From Levilinea saccharolytica (GTDB lineage Bacteria > Chloroflexota > Anaerolineae > Anaerolineales > Anaerolineaceae): a DNA stretch of 45,079 nucleotides. The notes beneath the pieces are model-generated. The model had not been told where the DNA came from and made no database searches. It saw only the letters and a program-made list of their open reading frames with translations. The stretch is from assembly GCF_001306035.1 (NCBI RefSeq), contig NZ_LGCM01000048.1, positions 1 to 45,079 of the forward strand. The letters run 5' to 3'. The position numbers and the translations under genes were made by a program. Below, piece after piece: positions 23,707-34,606 of the stretch; positions within the stretch are counted from its first letter, which is position 1; each line of letters starts with the position of its first letter.

Positions 23707-26700
23707 ATGCGCCGTGTCAATCGCCGTGATCAGTATTACCGATTCTTATCAACTCATTTGCGGTTAATCATCATCGGGCTTTTCGTACTAATGACATTGA
23801 GCTTGGGGGGGAAGCCGGCAGCGGCAAAAGATTTTCAAGACCCCATCCCAGAAGCGATCATCAATCTTCAGGCAGAGACCTTTTTAGGAACCACGTTCAC
23901 CTTTGATGTGGTGTTTGATAACACCTCATCCGATTTGGTAACGGGGGTTGGTTTCGGCCCATACCTGGATGTGTTCCTTCCAACGGGCGGTGTGGACGGG
24001 ATGTCTGCTGGTGGGCCGGAGGACGGCATCTCTTTTAACAGCGCCCAATATCAGGGCTTCCCGGTGCAAGTCTTTCCGGTGATTGACTGTTTTTCGGGCA
24101 CCCAGGTGACTCACCCGTTGACCAATCAATTGATCAACTGCCCGGCTGCACCCGGCGGGATGTATGCCCCATTCCATTGGCAGATGGTGGTGGTGGAACT
24201 GCCTTTCGGCAGCTTTTCGATTGACCAGCCTCCGGCGCCAATCACCTTCAGTGCAACTTTAAGCGACTATGCAGATCTGTCTGTGCCGCTGCCGGTGGTG
24301 GCGCGCGCCGGTTTTCGTTTTGGGCAAGACCCCCTGGATAACCCCGTGAGCGACCCGGTTGTGGTCAGCGGTGACTTTACGCAGTATACCGAACCGGTCT
24401 TGTTGCGGCTGATCAAGCAATACAACTGGCGCGAGGATGAGACTTCGACCGGGCCGAATTTCACGCGCAGCTACACGGTCAACCTGGATATCGCCGAAGG
24501 TCAGGTGCTGAACAACGTGACCCTCAGCGATCTTTTACCCGCTGAAATGCAGTATGTTGCCCTGACCGCGGTGAACCCTGGGGCCGTGAGCTGCTCGTAC
24601 CCCGATACCGCGATTCCGGGGGGAACTTTGAGCTGCTCGTTCAGTTCGGTGACCGGCGGGGCCGGGGCAGCGGATGGATCGCTGACTTTCTCCTTTTATG
24701 TGCCGCTGCTGGATGCTGGCGGGAACCGCGTGATTGACCCCAATTCGGGCGGATGCGTGGACCTGGACAACGCCATTTCTGCCCAAGGAACCTGGGATCC
24801 GATCGATGACCGCGACAGCGAGGCTTTGACGGACATTCTGACCGATCCCGCGCATACGCTGGAGGCATGTTCGCACACGGTGCAGAAAAGCAATGGAATC
24901 GTGACAGACATTACCCCCGCGGGGTTAAGCCCGTACGATACCCTGGAATACACGTTGGATTTTCAGGTATCGGACTTCTTCGCGGAAAACGGAATTGTAC
25001 TGACGGATGTGATTTCGGATGGCCTGCGGTTTGACTCTGGGTTTACGCCGACCTTATCTATCAATGGGCATACCTTTACGCTGGCGACCACCACGTTCGA
25101 CTCGTCGAATTACAGCGTAATTCCGAATTACACCCCAGCTTCACCGGCCCCGAACGACGGCAGTACACAAATTATTTTCCGTGTATCGGATGAATTGAAC
25201 GATCAGCTCGGCTCGGATATGCTGCGGGGCGGGTGTGTGCCGGCTGTGGGGGTGACTGACCCGGACTGTACTTCGCCGGATAATGACGGGCCTACTACGG
25301 GTGTAATCCGCTACCGCGCGCAGGTTCAAAAAGAATTTTCTGACACTTATCCGTCCGGTGACCCCAGTGTGGATCAAGGCGACGTCCTGAGTAATTCAGT
25401 GGTCATGGTCGGCAACGTTTTGGATACGCTGAGTCTGCTTCCGACCGGCGGAACCCCGGTAGAAGACAGCCAATCGAGCGTATCCATCCAGCGCGGCAGT
25501 CTGACGAAAAGCATCTATGCCATCAATGGCAACACAGGTTATACCAGCCCCGTCTTGGTGTCGCCAGGAGATACGGTTACCTATCGGCTGCAATATGCAT
25601 TGTTCACGTCGGATGTTGAAAAACTGCGCCTGGTGGACTACCTGCCGCTACCTGTTTTTTCAGCGGGTGAGGTAACCACCTTCAACGATTTAATTGGGGC
25701 GGTTCCCGCGGCCGGAACGGCCAACTTTGGCCCGGCAGACACTTTCCGACAGTGGTACGGAACCACACCGGCGCTGAGCGTCGACGCAGCCAACAACAGC
25801 GTGAGCTTCTATTACGGCGATTTTGATATTGACCCCTCGCGCGCTTCGTTGGTGGATATCCTCTTCACGGTGACGGTCTCAGACCGCCCCTTCGCGGATG
25901 GCTTGTATCTGACGAACCAGGTGCAGGCTACAGAAGGGGCTACCAACGCGGATCCGCAGCAATCGACGGATTTGGTCCAAATTCAACTGGCAGAGCCGGT
26001 CGTTTCGGTGGCTAAGGGTGTGGTGTGGACAGACCGATCATCCGCAGTATTTTCACCCGATCCGGCTGCGCCGGTGACGTTTAATGCGCCAGGTGCCTGC
26101 CCGCGGTTCAGCGGCAGTATCGATTCGCTCAGCCTGGCGGGCACGCCCATTGACAGCGATGTATCCGGTCTGGACGCGGGGGATCTGGTCACTTTTGCAA
26201 TTGTGCTGGAAAATACCGGCCGCAGCAGCGCATTTGATGTGACTGTGGAGGACAGTTTGCCTGCGGGTCTAGCGATTCCGTCAGGGGGACTCAACCTGTG
26301 TGTAACGGACGGAAACGGCACGGCATTGGCCTACTCCGATTTAGGCGGCGGGTTGTTTGGCAGCGGCATTCGCCTGAATGATGGAACCACGGGTGCGCTG
26401 ACGCGGGGAAAGGACTCTTCTGGCGATCTGGTGGACACGGGGACGAATATTGCCGTGGTCACATTCGATTTACAGTTGGAAATTTCAATTGAACCGCCCA
26501 ACGCCATCACCAACACAGCGATCCTGACCAATTATGCAGGAACTGAAGGCGGTGAGGATCATACGGCATCCGATTTAGATGACGATGCGATTGTGGACTT
26601 GCTGCCCCCCACGGTGCTTAAGACAATGACTGGCACCAATCAGGCGCATACGGCTGACCCAAATGTGACCATTGGCGAGTTGGTGGATTACTCTATCGCG

Positions 26701-29700
26701 GTGACCGTCCCGGAAGGGACGCTGCCGAACGCACGCGTGACCGACACCCTGCCGAGTGGGCTGGCATTTGTGGACTGCCTGGAGGTTACGGCTCCCGCGA
26801 GTGTTTTCGCGCCGGCTCAGCTGGCAGCGCTGTGTAATGATCCAACGAACCCCACTGTGGCGGCAGGCGGGGTTTCGGCGACCTGGGATTTGGGAACGAT
26901 TGTGAACACCGACACGGATAACTCCGTGGCTGAGGTGATCACGATTAAGTATCGGGTGGCTGTAACGAATGTCGCGGCCAATGCGCAAGGTGCGACGCGG
27001 GTGAACCAGGCCCGGTTTGAATGGGACGGCGGGTCTGTGACGGATGCGGCCGATCCGATCCGGATCGTTGAGCCGCAGCTGCAAATCGGCAAAACTGTCC
27101 TTCCGACCACCGGTGACGCAGGCAACTCCGTCGAGTTCACCATTGTTTTACAGCATGCGGCTGGAAGCGGGGCGGATGCCTTTAACGTCAACTTCACGGA
27201 TGCTGTTCCTACAGGGCTGACCTTCTCCCCAGGTACTTTTTCGATCACGGGATATGCACCCACGTCTTCTGTGAATACGCCGCCGTTTTCTGCCACATGG
27301 GACAGCTTCCCGTTGGGAAGCGTGGCAACGATTAAGTTCAGCGCCACCCTGGATTCGAATGTGTCGCCGGGACAGGTGATTACCAACACGGCGTATACGA
27401 ACTGGAGCAGTTTACCGGGGAATGTGACGGCCACGCAGTCGCCGTATTCGGCGTTGGCTGTGGAACGAACTGGTTTTCCGGCAGATCCGGGCGGCAGCGA
27501 AAATGATTACACCCGGCAGTCAGCAGCGAACGTGACGGTGAATGTGCCTACACCGGTGAAATCCCTGGTGAGCACTTCTGAGGCGCACACGACAGGCAGC
27601 GCGGTGACGGTCGGTGAGGTGGTGCGTTACCGATTGGCGGTGCAAATTCCCGAAGGTGAGGCGACCCTGGTTACCCTTCAGGATTTGCTGCCGGTAAACG
27701 GCCTTTACATGGACGGCACGGCGCGCTTTACGTTTGTTTCCAATGGCGCGGGGATCACTTCTTCTTTGAAGGCCTGCACCAATGATGCCGGTGCGAGCGC
27801 GACGCTTGCAAATTTGGCCTCCAATTTGGTGGACTGCACGTTTGACGCCGGCATGATCACCGGCGGGCCGTTCGTCAGCGGCACAGATCCGACATTCGCC
27901 TTTGGCAATTTAGTCAATCTGGATCGGGATGATGACGGTGAATTCTTGGTGGTTGAGTTTAATATGCTGCTGATGAACACCACCGCTAATCAGCTCACTT
28001 CTCCTGCCACAACACGGGCCAATCAATTTAGGCTCTATGTGAACAGCGTACTGCGCGGGACTTCGAACAGTGTATCCATCTCGGTTACGGAACCCGTGCT
28101 GACGGTTGCCAAAGCGCTGGTGAGCACGCCCTTGGATGCCAAGGATCCGTTTAGCTACAGCGTGACGGTGCGCAACCCTGGGCCGATCACAGCGTTTGAC
28201 ATTCGGATGGTGGACGCGATCCCCCTGCAGCTGAACCTTCTGGGCTATTCGGATACGCGCCCAGCCACATCGGCGATTACCGCGGACACGAGCACAGCCA
28301 CGCAGGTGGACTTGATGCTGAACCAACTGCAGCCGGGTGAGGAATGGGTGATCACGCTGCAGGTGGAGGTTAAAGAGGGCACCCTGGTTGGGTTGACGAT
28401 TGCCAATTCAGCGAACATCCGGTGGACCAGCCTGCCGGGAGACAACGGCACCGTGGGCAACCCCACCGGCTCGACCGCCCCGGGGACTCCGGGATCGGCA
28501 ACGGGCGAACGCGACGGGAGCGGCGGCACGGGTACGCTGAACGATTACACGGCGTCTGACCCGGAAAACCTGACCCTGGTTTCGCCAGCCGTTCAAAAAT
28601 TTGACCCCATTCCGGCCGTTGCAACGATCGGAGATCTGGTCAATTATCTCATTGAGGTGAGCGTTCCAGAGGGCACGGTGCAGGACCTGGTGGTCACGGA
28701 TCTGCTGCCCGCAGGCCTTCGATATGAAAATTACGCTGTTTTAGTGAACGCCGGAGATGGGGGAGGCGTGCTGACTGAGACTTACGGCGGGACGGTGACT
28801 TTGACCCCGACGGTGGTGAACAGCGGCGCCAGTGGGGATGATGTGCGCTTTGAGTTTGGAGATGTGGTGACGACTGGAGATAACAACCCCGGTAATAACC
28901 GCTTCCTGATTCAAGTGGCGGTGCGGGTATTAAACGAGATTGGCAATGTGCAAGGAACCGTTCTGGCGAACACGGCCCGGATGGAATACACCAATCCTAA
29001 CGACGGCAGTACCACTCAACTGAACACGGGGCCGCGGAATTTGTCATTGGTGGAACCGCAGATTACCCTGCTTAAGAGTGTGGTGCCGACCAGCGGAATT
29101 GAGGCAGGGGATACCCTGACCTACACGCTGCAAATCAGCAATACGGGGGCGAGCACGGCGTATGATGTGTTTGTGGAAGACCAGATCCCGGCTGGCCTGG
29201 GGTTTGACACGGGTTCACAAATCTGCAACCTCTACAACGCGGGCGTTTTGGCCGGGCCCATCGGCGCTCAGACCAGCCTGATAGGTTCTGTGCTGCGGCT
29301 GGAAGGCAGCCCGACTGACTCGTGGGACCTGGCGTCCACCGATCCGGACACCTACATTGAGTGCACCTATACTGCCACGGTGCTGCCAGAGCTGTTCCTG
29401 TCGGGCACGCATATAAACGTGGCGGATGCAGATTGGGGGACTCAGGACGGCAGCGCTAACCCAGATGAGCGCAATTATGTGGATGCTGTTCCGTACCCTG
29501 TAGATCAAAATCAAGATCAAGACAGCGCATCGGTGAGCGGGGATGGGCCCATCATTGAAAAAAGCGTGGACAGGACTGTTGTCACGATTGGAGACACCGT
29601 CACCTATACATTGACGGTGACCTCCCCCTTGGGTACGGCGCGCAACCTGGTGATTGAAGATGTGCTACCTGCGGGGATGCTGTTTAACGCGGCGCCTGTG

Positions 29701-32700
29701 ACGATTGATGGAATTGACGACGCAGGACTGGCTTTTACCAGCAGCGACCCTGCCGGCGGCACTGTGCCGGTGACGCTGACCTGGAATTTCGGGAACGCCG
29801 AAATCACCAAATCGCCTGCAACGATCACCTACACGGCGACCGTTGCCAACGTGACGACCAACCAATCGGGGACGACCTTAACCAACCAGGCGACTCTGAA
29901 TTATGACCTGGCGGATGGAACGCCTGCGCCTGAGCAATTGGACGATACCACGGTGACCATCGTGGAGCCGCAAATCACACTCGTGAAAAGTGTGTCATTA
30001 AGCTCTGGGGTTGAAGCGGGCGATATATTGACGTACACCCTGCAAATCAGCAGCAGCGGAGCCAGCACGGCTTATGATGTGTTCGTTGAAGATCAAATTC
30101 CTGCCGGTCTGGAGTTTAACACCAACTCGCAGATTTGCGAACTGTATGATGCAGGCGTTTTGACCGGCCCGATTGGCGCGCAAAGCAGCCTGACGGGCAG
30201 CCTGCTGCGATTGGAAGGGAATCCGACTGGCTCTTGGGATCTGGCGGCTACCGATCCTGATACGTATATTTTGTGCACCTACACCGTCACCGTACTGCCG
30301 GATCTGTTCTTATCTGGAACGCATATCAACCTGGCGGATGCGGATTGGGGGACGCAAGACGGCAGCAGCAACCCGCAGGAACGGAATTACGAAGATGCAC
30401 CTGGACCGTTGTACCCGGTAGATCAGGATCAAGATCAGGACAGCGCGCCGGTCAGCGGAGATGGGCCGTTGATTGAAAAGGGCGTGGACAAGACGGTTGT
30501 GACCATTGGAGAAACGGTCACCTACACACTGACGATCACTTCGCCTTTAGGTACAGCGCGTAACCTGGTGATTGAGGATGTGCTGCCCGCGGGGATGTTG
30601 TTTAACGCAGCACCCGTGACGATTGACGGCATTGATACCGGTGCGCTGGTGTTCAGCAGCACAGACCCGGCGGGCGGGACGGTTCCGGTGACTTTGACGT
30701 GGGATTTTGGAGATGCAGCCATCAGCAAATCTCCGGCGACCATCACCTACACAGCGACGGCTGCCAATGTGGCTGCCAATCAAGCCGGGACGACTTTGAG
30801 CAACGCCGTCAGCTTGAACTATGATCTGGCGGACGGCACACCCGCGACGGAACAGACGGACGCTACCACAGTAACCGTGGTGGAACCGACTTTGACGATC
30901 GACAAGCAGATCACGACATTGCCCGACCCGCTGGATGCGGGTGGGGTGGTGAGTTACAGCCTGCTGGTCAGCAATCCAGCCGGGATCAACACCGCTACCG
31001 CTTACAACGTGACCCTGGAAGATACCCTGCCGGCGGCGTTGAGCCTGCAGCCTGCGACGGTCGTAGTAACGCCCAGCGCGGGGGTGGTAAACGCGGCAGT
31101 CAGCATCAGCGGGAATGTGATCACGGTGACGGCGGACGCTGTGCCGGTGGGCGACAGTATTCAGGTCGTTTTCTCGGCAGCGATCAATGACGGCGCTCCG
31201 GCGGGGTCAACCATTACCAATGCTGCAACTGTGGAATGGTCCAGCATGCCTGGGACCCCGGCGGAAGAGCGAAATGGAGACGACGGCCCGGGCGGAACCC
31301 TGGATGATTATGCAGCTGCTGATTCTGACGCATTTACCCTGCTGGATACGCCGGAAATTGCCAAGTCCATTGCTGGCACCAGCCTGAGCGACACGACCTT
31401 GCCAGTGGTGACGATTGGCGAGATTGTTCGCTACCGGTTGGTGGTCACCTTACCAGAAGGCTTGGCCTCCAGCGTGGTGGTGAGCGACGTGCTGCCGCTT
31501 GGACTGCGTTATGTCAGCGGTTCGGCAGTTGTCGATCGCACGGGCTTTGCTGGCACAGTTCCCGATCCCACGGTTACCGGGGGGACAACAGATGGGGAAG
31601 ACGTGATCTTCACCTTCGGTTCGACAGTGGTGAACGGCGACAATGATCCCAACAATGACAGCTTCGCGATTGAATTTGAAGCGGTGGTTTTGGATGTTGC
31701 CGGGAATGTGGGGCTGCCGCCTGCGGCGACGGTGCTCACCAATCAGGCCAATGTCGTTTTGAACGGCGGGACCGCAGTTGACAGCAACCCGGTGGATGTG
31801 ACGGTAGGCGAGCCGCGGCTGGTGATCTCGAAGGTGTTTACCCCGGATCAGGCGGCAGCCAACGATAATGTGACGGTGACTCTGACCGTGCAAAACGTGG
31901 GGACCACGCCAGCCTATGACGTGCTGGTTGAGGATTCGTTCCCCAAGTTGCGGTTCCCGGTGATTGGGGAAGGGATAACTCCCAGCGATTTTACGTATGC
32001 GCTGGTGGATGCTGACCCGAACTGGACTGTCACCTACACCGGCGGGCCGATTCCGGCGGGAGGCACACGCGATTTCGACTTTGTTGTCACGCTGGCGAAC
32101 GATTTTGCGTCGGGTGAAACCTATCTCAACACAGCCTATGTGAACGAGTACAGCACACTGCCGGGAGATGACCCCAATGAGCGGGATGAACCGATCGCCC
32201 AAGGTGAAGACACCTTAACGGGGATTAGCCCGGAACTGAACATCACGAAAACAGACTATGTGGACACGGCCGCTCCTGGCGACACCCTCATCTATGACCT
32301 AACCATTTCCAACATCGGCGAGCGCGATGCGACAGGCGTGGTAGTGACGGAAACCGTGCCGCAAGGGACCACCTTTAACAGCGCAAGCTCTTCGGCGGGC
32401 TGGTCTTGCACGACGACCGCCGGGGTTACAACCTGCGAGTACACCATTGGCGCTCTGGCGGCGAGTGCGTCGGTTACCATTCAGTTTGCTGTGACTGTGA
32501 ATGATCCTTTAGGGGCGACGATCACATCCATTCTTAACACAGCGACGGTAGCAGATGACGGTACACACGGGGCTGACCCGAATTTGGATGACAACACCAC
32601 CAGCGATGAAGACGCGATTGGTGGAGCGCTTCCTGACCTGACGGCAACCAAAGCCGTCATTCTGGCAGTGGATGCGAATGACAATGACACCGTATCCGCG

Positions 32701-34533
32701 GGAGACACGCTGCGCTACACGGTGACCCTGGTGAACAGCGGCAACCAAGACGCCGGGAATGTGGTTTTCACGGATACGCCGGACGCAAACACCGCTTTAG
32801 TGGTCGGCAGTGTAACGACCACCCAGGGCACGGTGGTGGTTGGGAACACTGCTGGAGATACGACGGTGGAAGTGCAGGTGGGCGATCTGGCGGGCAAGGG
32901 CGGGAGCGTGACGATTGTGTTTGACGTGCTCTTCGCCGATCCGTTGCCAGAGGATGTGGTGGCTGTGGCGAACCAGGGGTTGTTCGCTGGTGACAATTTT
33001 GAGGATACCCCCACGGATGACCCGGCCAGTACACCTGAGGATGATCCCACGATCACTGTGTTGGATACGGCATTCTCCAAGCGGGTGGTCTCGTCGAATC
33101 AGGAATTTACGCCGGATGGGAATGTGGCGATTGGTGAAATCGTCACGTATGAAGTGCGTATGATGATCCCCCCCACCGCACTGCAAAATGTGCGGCTGGT
33201 GGATGAATTGAGCGCGGGGCTGTCCTTCGTGCGCTGCGTGAGCATTACCCCAGGCGACCCAGCGCTGGCGACCAACGTTGTTGGCGGCTTTGACGCTGTG
33301 TGCGCTGCGCCGGTTTTGGAACCGATTCCAGCCACGAGTACGGCGCCGGAAGATATGGACCGTAAGGTGACCTTTGCGTTGGGGACGCTGACCAACGGCA
33401 GTGCTGATAATGTGCCGCTGACCTTCACGTACGAAGCGGTGGTGCTGAACAGTGCGGCCAATCAAGACGGCGTGCAGGTGGACAACGCGGCGACATGGAC
33501 CTGGGACGGCGGTTCTTTGACAACCTCGGCCCAGGATCAGACCATCGTGGAGCCTGACCTGGCAGTTTTGAAGAGCGTGGATGCCGAAACTGTGCTGCCG
33601 GGAACGATTGTAAAATTTACCCTGAAAGTTTGGCATACCAAAGATAGCCGTACCGATGCGTTCAATGTCGTTTTGACCGATAAGGTGCCGTCTGGATTGT
33701 CGTATGTGACCGGTTCTTTGAAACCGGTAAAGGGGCCGGTGCCCACTGTGTTGGATGAGGCCGGCGCGCCGACCCTGACGGTGACCTGGGACAGCTTCCC
33801 GTTAGGGAGCGAACCCTCCGTTGTAGAGTTCAAAGCGCGGGTGGGTAATCTGGGGCCGGGGACGGAGGTGGTCAACAACGCCAATGTGGCCTGGACCAGC
33901 CTGCCTGGGAACGTTTTTGACCCGCAGACGCGCAACCCGCTTTCGACCGAACGTTTTTATGACCCGGCGTCCACAGTAAACATCTACGGCGCGCGCAGCT
34001 CGGCAGCCATCCGGATCCCAACGCTGCCCAAGACCGGTTTTGCACCTGGGAAGGTGACCCCATTGGGGGCTCAGCCTGTTGGGTATTATCAAGACTTGGG
34101 CGATCTCTGGTTGGAGATTCCCGCTTTGAATGTGAAGGAACCCATTTTGGGCGTGCCAGGCTCGAAGGACGGCTGGGATTTGACCTGGCTGGGCGAATCG
34201 GTCGGCTACCTGAACGGGACGGCTTTCCCGACCTGGGAGGGCAACACAGGCCTGACGGCGCACGTATACAACGCTGACGGCTCGCCTGGACCTTTCCAGC
34301 GGCTGCATGAACTGCGCTGGGGCGATGTGGTGATCTTACACGGTTACGGTCAGCGGTATGTGTATGAGGTGCGGGAGAACGTGAAGACCTGGGAAGGCGA
34401 TCTTTCGCCGCTGCGGACAGAATCGATGGATTGGGTAACGCTGATCACCTGCCAGGGGTACGATGAGACGATCAACGAGTATATCTGGCGCGTGGCGGTG
34501 CGGGCAGTGCTGGTGAGGGTTGAGCCAGAATAG
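23707..34533 (+). CDS. giant DUF11-repeat surface protein with LPKTG motif and C-terminal sortase domain
   Basis: 3608 residues. A signal peptide (basic start, hydrophobic core LIIIGLFVLMTLSLGG, likely cleavage after PAAA at about residue 40) sends it out of the cell. Next come about 20 beta-sandwich units of DUF11/fimbrial isopeptide-like type. Many alternate between TIGE-VxY-...PEGT-...D-LPxGL and EPxLxxxK...AGDxxxYTLxxxNxG-...AYDVxVED. Near the end is LPKTGF (3440-3445), then a sortase fold with His3519 in TAHVYN, Cys3582 in TLITCQG and Arg3595 in IWRVAV. The Cys-Arg spacing of 13 matches SrtA. No membrane anchor follows. The start has GGGAGGGTGGG before ATG. It probably forms a stalk or cell-surface fibre, with the domain acting on itself or other proteins; that part is inference. 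No frameshift seen. Confidence 0.9.
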   Translation: MRRVNRRDQYYRFLSTHLRLIIIGLFVLMTLSLGGKPAAAKDFQDPIPEAIINLQAETFLGTTFTFDVVFDNTSSDLVTGVGFGPYLDVFLPTGGVDGMSAGGPEDGISFNSAQYQGFPVQVFPVIDCFSGTQVTHPLTNQLINCPAAPGGMYAPFHWQMVVVELPFGSFSIDQPPAPITFSATLSDYADLSVPLPVVARAGFRFGQDPLDNPVSDPVVVSGDFTQYTEPVLLRLIKQYNWREDETSTGPNFTRSYTVNLDIAEGQVLNNVTLSDLLPAEMQYVALTAVNPGAVSCSYPDTAIPGGTLSCSFSSVTGGAGAADGSLTFSFYVPLLDAGGNRVIDPNSGGCVDLDNAISAQGTWDPIDDRDSEALTDILTDPAHTLEACSHTVQKSNGIVTDITPAGLSPYDTLEYTLDFQVSDFFAENGIVLTDVISDGLRFDSGFTPTLSINGHTFTLATTTFDSSNYSVIPNYTPASPAPNDGSTQIIFRVSDELNDQLGSDMLRGGCVPAVGVTDPDCTSPDNDGPTTGVIRYRAQVQKEFSDTYPSGDPSVDQGDVLSNSVVMVGNVLDTLSLLPTGGTPVEDSQSSVSIQRGSLTKSIYAINGNTGYTSPVLVSPGDTVTYRLQYALFTSDVEKLRLVDYLPLPVFSAGEVTTFNDLIGAVPAAGTANFGPADTFRQWYGTTPALSVDAANNSVSFYYGDFDIDPSRASLVDILFTVTVSDRPFADGLYLTNQVQATEGATNADPQQSTDLVQIQLAEPVVSVAKGVVWTDRSSAVFSPDPAAPVTFNAPGACPRFSGSIDSLSLAGTPIDSDVSGLDAGDLVTFAIVLENTGRSSAFDVTVEDSLPAGLAIPSGGLNLCVTDGNGTALAYSDLGGGLFGSGIRLNDGTTGALTRGKDSSGDLVDTGTNIAVVTFDLQLEISIEPPNAITNTAILTNYAGTEGGEDHTASDLDDDAIVDLLPPTVLKTMTGTNQAHTADPNVTIGELVDYSIAVTVPEGTLPNARVTDTLPSGLAFVDCLEVTAPASVFAPAQLAALCNDPTNPTVAAGGVSATWDLGTIVNTDTDNSVAEVITIKYRVAVTNVAANAQGATRVNQARFEWDGGSVTDAADPIRIVEPQLQIGKTVLPTTGDAGNSVEFTIVLQHAAGSGADAFNVNFTDAVPTGLTFSPGTFSITGYAPTSSVNTPPFSATWDSFPLGSVATIKFSATLDSNVSPGQVITNTAYTNWSSLPGNVTATQSPYSALAVERTGFPADPGGSENDYTRQSAANVTVNVPTPVKSLVSTSEAHTTGSAVTVGEVVRYRLAVQIPEGEATLVTLQDLLPVNGLYMDGTARFTFVSNGAGITSSLKACTNDAGASATLANLASNLVDCTFDAGMITGGPFVSGTDPTFAFGNLVNLDRDDDGEFLVVEFNMLLMNTTANQLTSPATTRANQFRLYVNSVLRGTSNSVSISVTEPVLTVAKALVSTPLDAKDPFSYSVTVRNPGPITAFDIRMVDAIPLQLNLLGYSDTRPATSAITADTSTATQVDLMLNQLQPGEEWVITLQVEVKEGTLVGLTIANSANIRWTSLPGDNGTVGNPTGSTAPGTPGSATGERDGSGGTGTLNDYTASDPENLTLVSPAVQKFDPIPAVATIGDLVNYLIEVSVPEGTVQDLVVTDLLPAGLRYENYAVLVNAGDGGGVLTETYGGTVTLTPTVVNSGASGDDVRFEFGDVVTTGDNNPGNNRFLIQVAVRVLNEIGNVQGTVLANTARMEYTNPNDGSTTQLNTGPRNLSLVEPQITLLKSVVPTSGIEAGDTLTYTLQISNTGASTAYDVFVEDQIPAGLGFDTGSQICNLYNAGVLAGPIGAQTSLIGSVLRLEGSPTDSWDLASTDPDTYIECTYTATVLPELFLSGTHINVADADWGTQDGSANPDERNYVDAVPYPVDQNQDQDSASVSGDGPIIEKSVDRTVVTIGDTVTYTLTVTSPLGTARNLVIEDVLPAGMLFNAAPVTIDGIDDAGLAFTSSDPAGGTVPVTLTWNFGNAEITKSPATITYTATVANVTTNQSGTTLTNQATLNYDLADGTPAPEQLDDTTVTIVEPQITLVKSVSLSSGVEAGDILTYTLQISSSGASTAYDVFVEDQIPAGLEFNTNSQICELYDAGVLTGPIGAQSSLTGSLLRLEGNPTGSWDLAATDPDTYILCTYTVTVLPDLFLSGTHINLADADWGTQDGSSNPQERNYEDAPGPLYPVDQDQDQDSAPVSGDGPLIEKGVDKTVVTIGETVTYTLTITSPLGTARNLVIEDVLPAGMLFNAAPVTIDGIDTGALVFSSTDPAGGTVPVTLTWDFGDAAISKSPATITYTATAANVAANQAGTTLSNAVSLNYDLADGTPATEQTDATTVTVVEPTLTIDKQITTLPDPLDAGGVVSYSLLVSNPAGINTATAYNVTLEDTLPAALSLQPATVVVTPSAGVVNAAVSISGNVITVTADAVPVGDSIQVVFSAAINDGAPAGSTITNAATVEWSSMPGTPAEERNGDDGPGGTLDDYAAADSDAFTLLDTPEIAKSIAGTSLSDTTLPVVTIGEIVRYRLVVTLPEGLASSVVVSDVLPLGLRYVSGSAVVDRTGFAGTVPDPTVTGGTTDGEDVIFTFGSTVVNGDNDPNNDSFAIEFEAVVLDVAGNVGLPPAATVLTNQANVVLNGGTAVDSNPVDVTVGEPRLVISKVFTPDQAAANDNVTVTLTVQNVGTTPAYDVLVEDSFPKLRFPVIGEGITPSDFTYALVDADPNWTVTYTGGPIPAGGTRDFDFVVTLANDFASGETYLNTAYVNEYSTLPGDDPNERDEPIAQGEDTLTGISPELNITKTDYVDTAAPGDTLIYDLTISNIGERDATGVVVTETVPQGTTFNSASSSAGWSCTTTAGVTTCEYTIGALAASASVTIQFAVTVNDPLGATITSILNTATVADDGTHGADPNLDDNTTSDEDAIGGALPDLTATKAVILAVDANDNDTVSAGDTLRYTVTLVNSGNQDAGNVVFTDTPDANTALVVGSVTTTQGTVVVGNTAGDTTVEVQVGDLAGKGGSVTIVFDVLFADPLPEDVVAVANQGLFAGDNFEDTPTDDPASTPEDDPTITVLDTAFSKRVVSSNQEFTPDGNVAIGEIVTYEVRMMIPPTALQNVRLVDELSAGLSFVRCVSITPGDPALATNVVGGFDAVCAAPVLEPIPATSTAPEDMDRKVTFALGTLTNGSADNVPLTFTYEAVVLNSAANQDGVQVDNAATWTWDGGSLTTSAQDQTIVEPDLAVLKSVDAETVLPGTIVKFTLKVWHTKDSRTDAFNVVLTDKVPSGLSYVTGSLKPVKGPVPTVLDEAGAPTLTVTWDSFPLGSEPSVVEFKARVGNLGPGTEVVNNANVAWTSLPGNVFDPQTRNPLSTERFYDPASTVNIYGARSSAAIRIPTLPKTGFAPGKVTPLGAQPVGYYQDLGDLWLEIPALNVKEPILGVPGSKDGWDLTWLGESVGYLNGTAFPTWEGNTGLTAHVYNADGSPGPFQRLHELRWGDVVILHGYGQRYVYEVRENVKTWEGDLSPLRTESMDWVTLITCQGYDETINEYIWRVAVRAVLVRVEPE
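29050..30879 (+). repeat. two near-identical 304/306-residue modules in the giant protein
   Basis: Codons 1782-2085 (29050-29961) and 2086-2391 (29962-30879) encode very similar modules. Each starts VEPQITL-KSV, contains a cysteine pair (QIC and CTYT), an Asp/Gln-rich stretch (DQNQDQDS or DQDQDQDS), and a second unit with VLPAGMLFNAAPVTIDGID. The tandem duplication appears the most recent in the gene; other units are far more diverged. Confidence 0.9.
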
Positions 34534-34553
34534 CCATTGAAATTTGAACCAGA

Positions 34554-34592
34554 AGCCTTGCTCTGTGATGCTGCGGAGCAAGGCTTTTTTTT
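34554..34592 (+). terminator. intrinsic terminator of the giant surface protein gene
   Basis: GCCTTGCTC (34555-34563) pairs with GAGCAAGGC (34576-34584), then eight T. It lies 21 bp past the stop codon and before the convergent ABC-F gene. Confidence 0.9.
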
Positions 34593-34606
34593 CGGCCGTC
34601 TTTTTG

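Noticed and set aside
31450-33636. Long minus-strand ORFs of up to 279 residues inside the giant gene
   Set aside because: Shadows of GC-rich third positions in the DUF11 coding sequence; low-complexity composition, no ribosome-binding sites.
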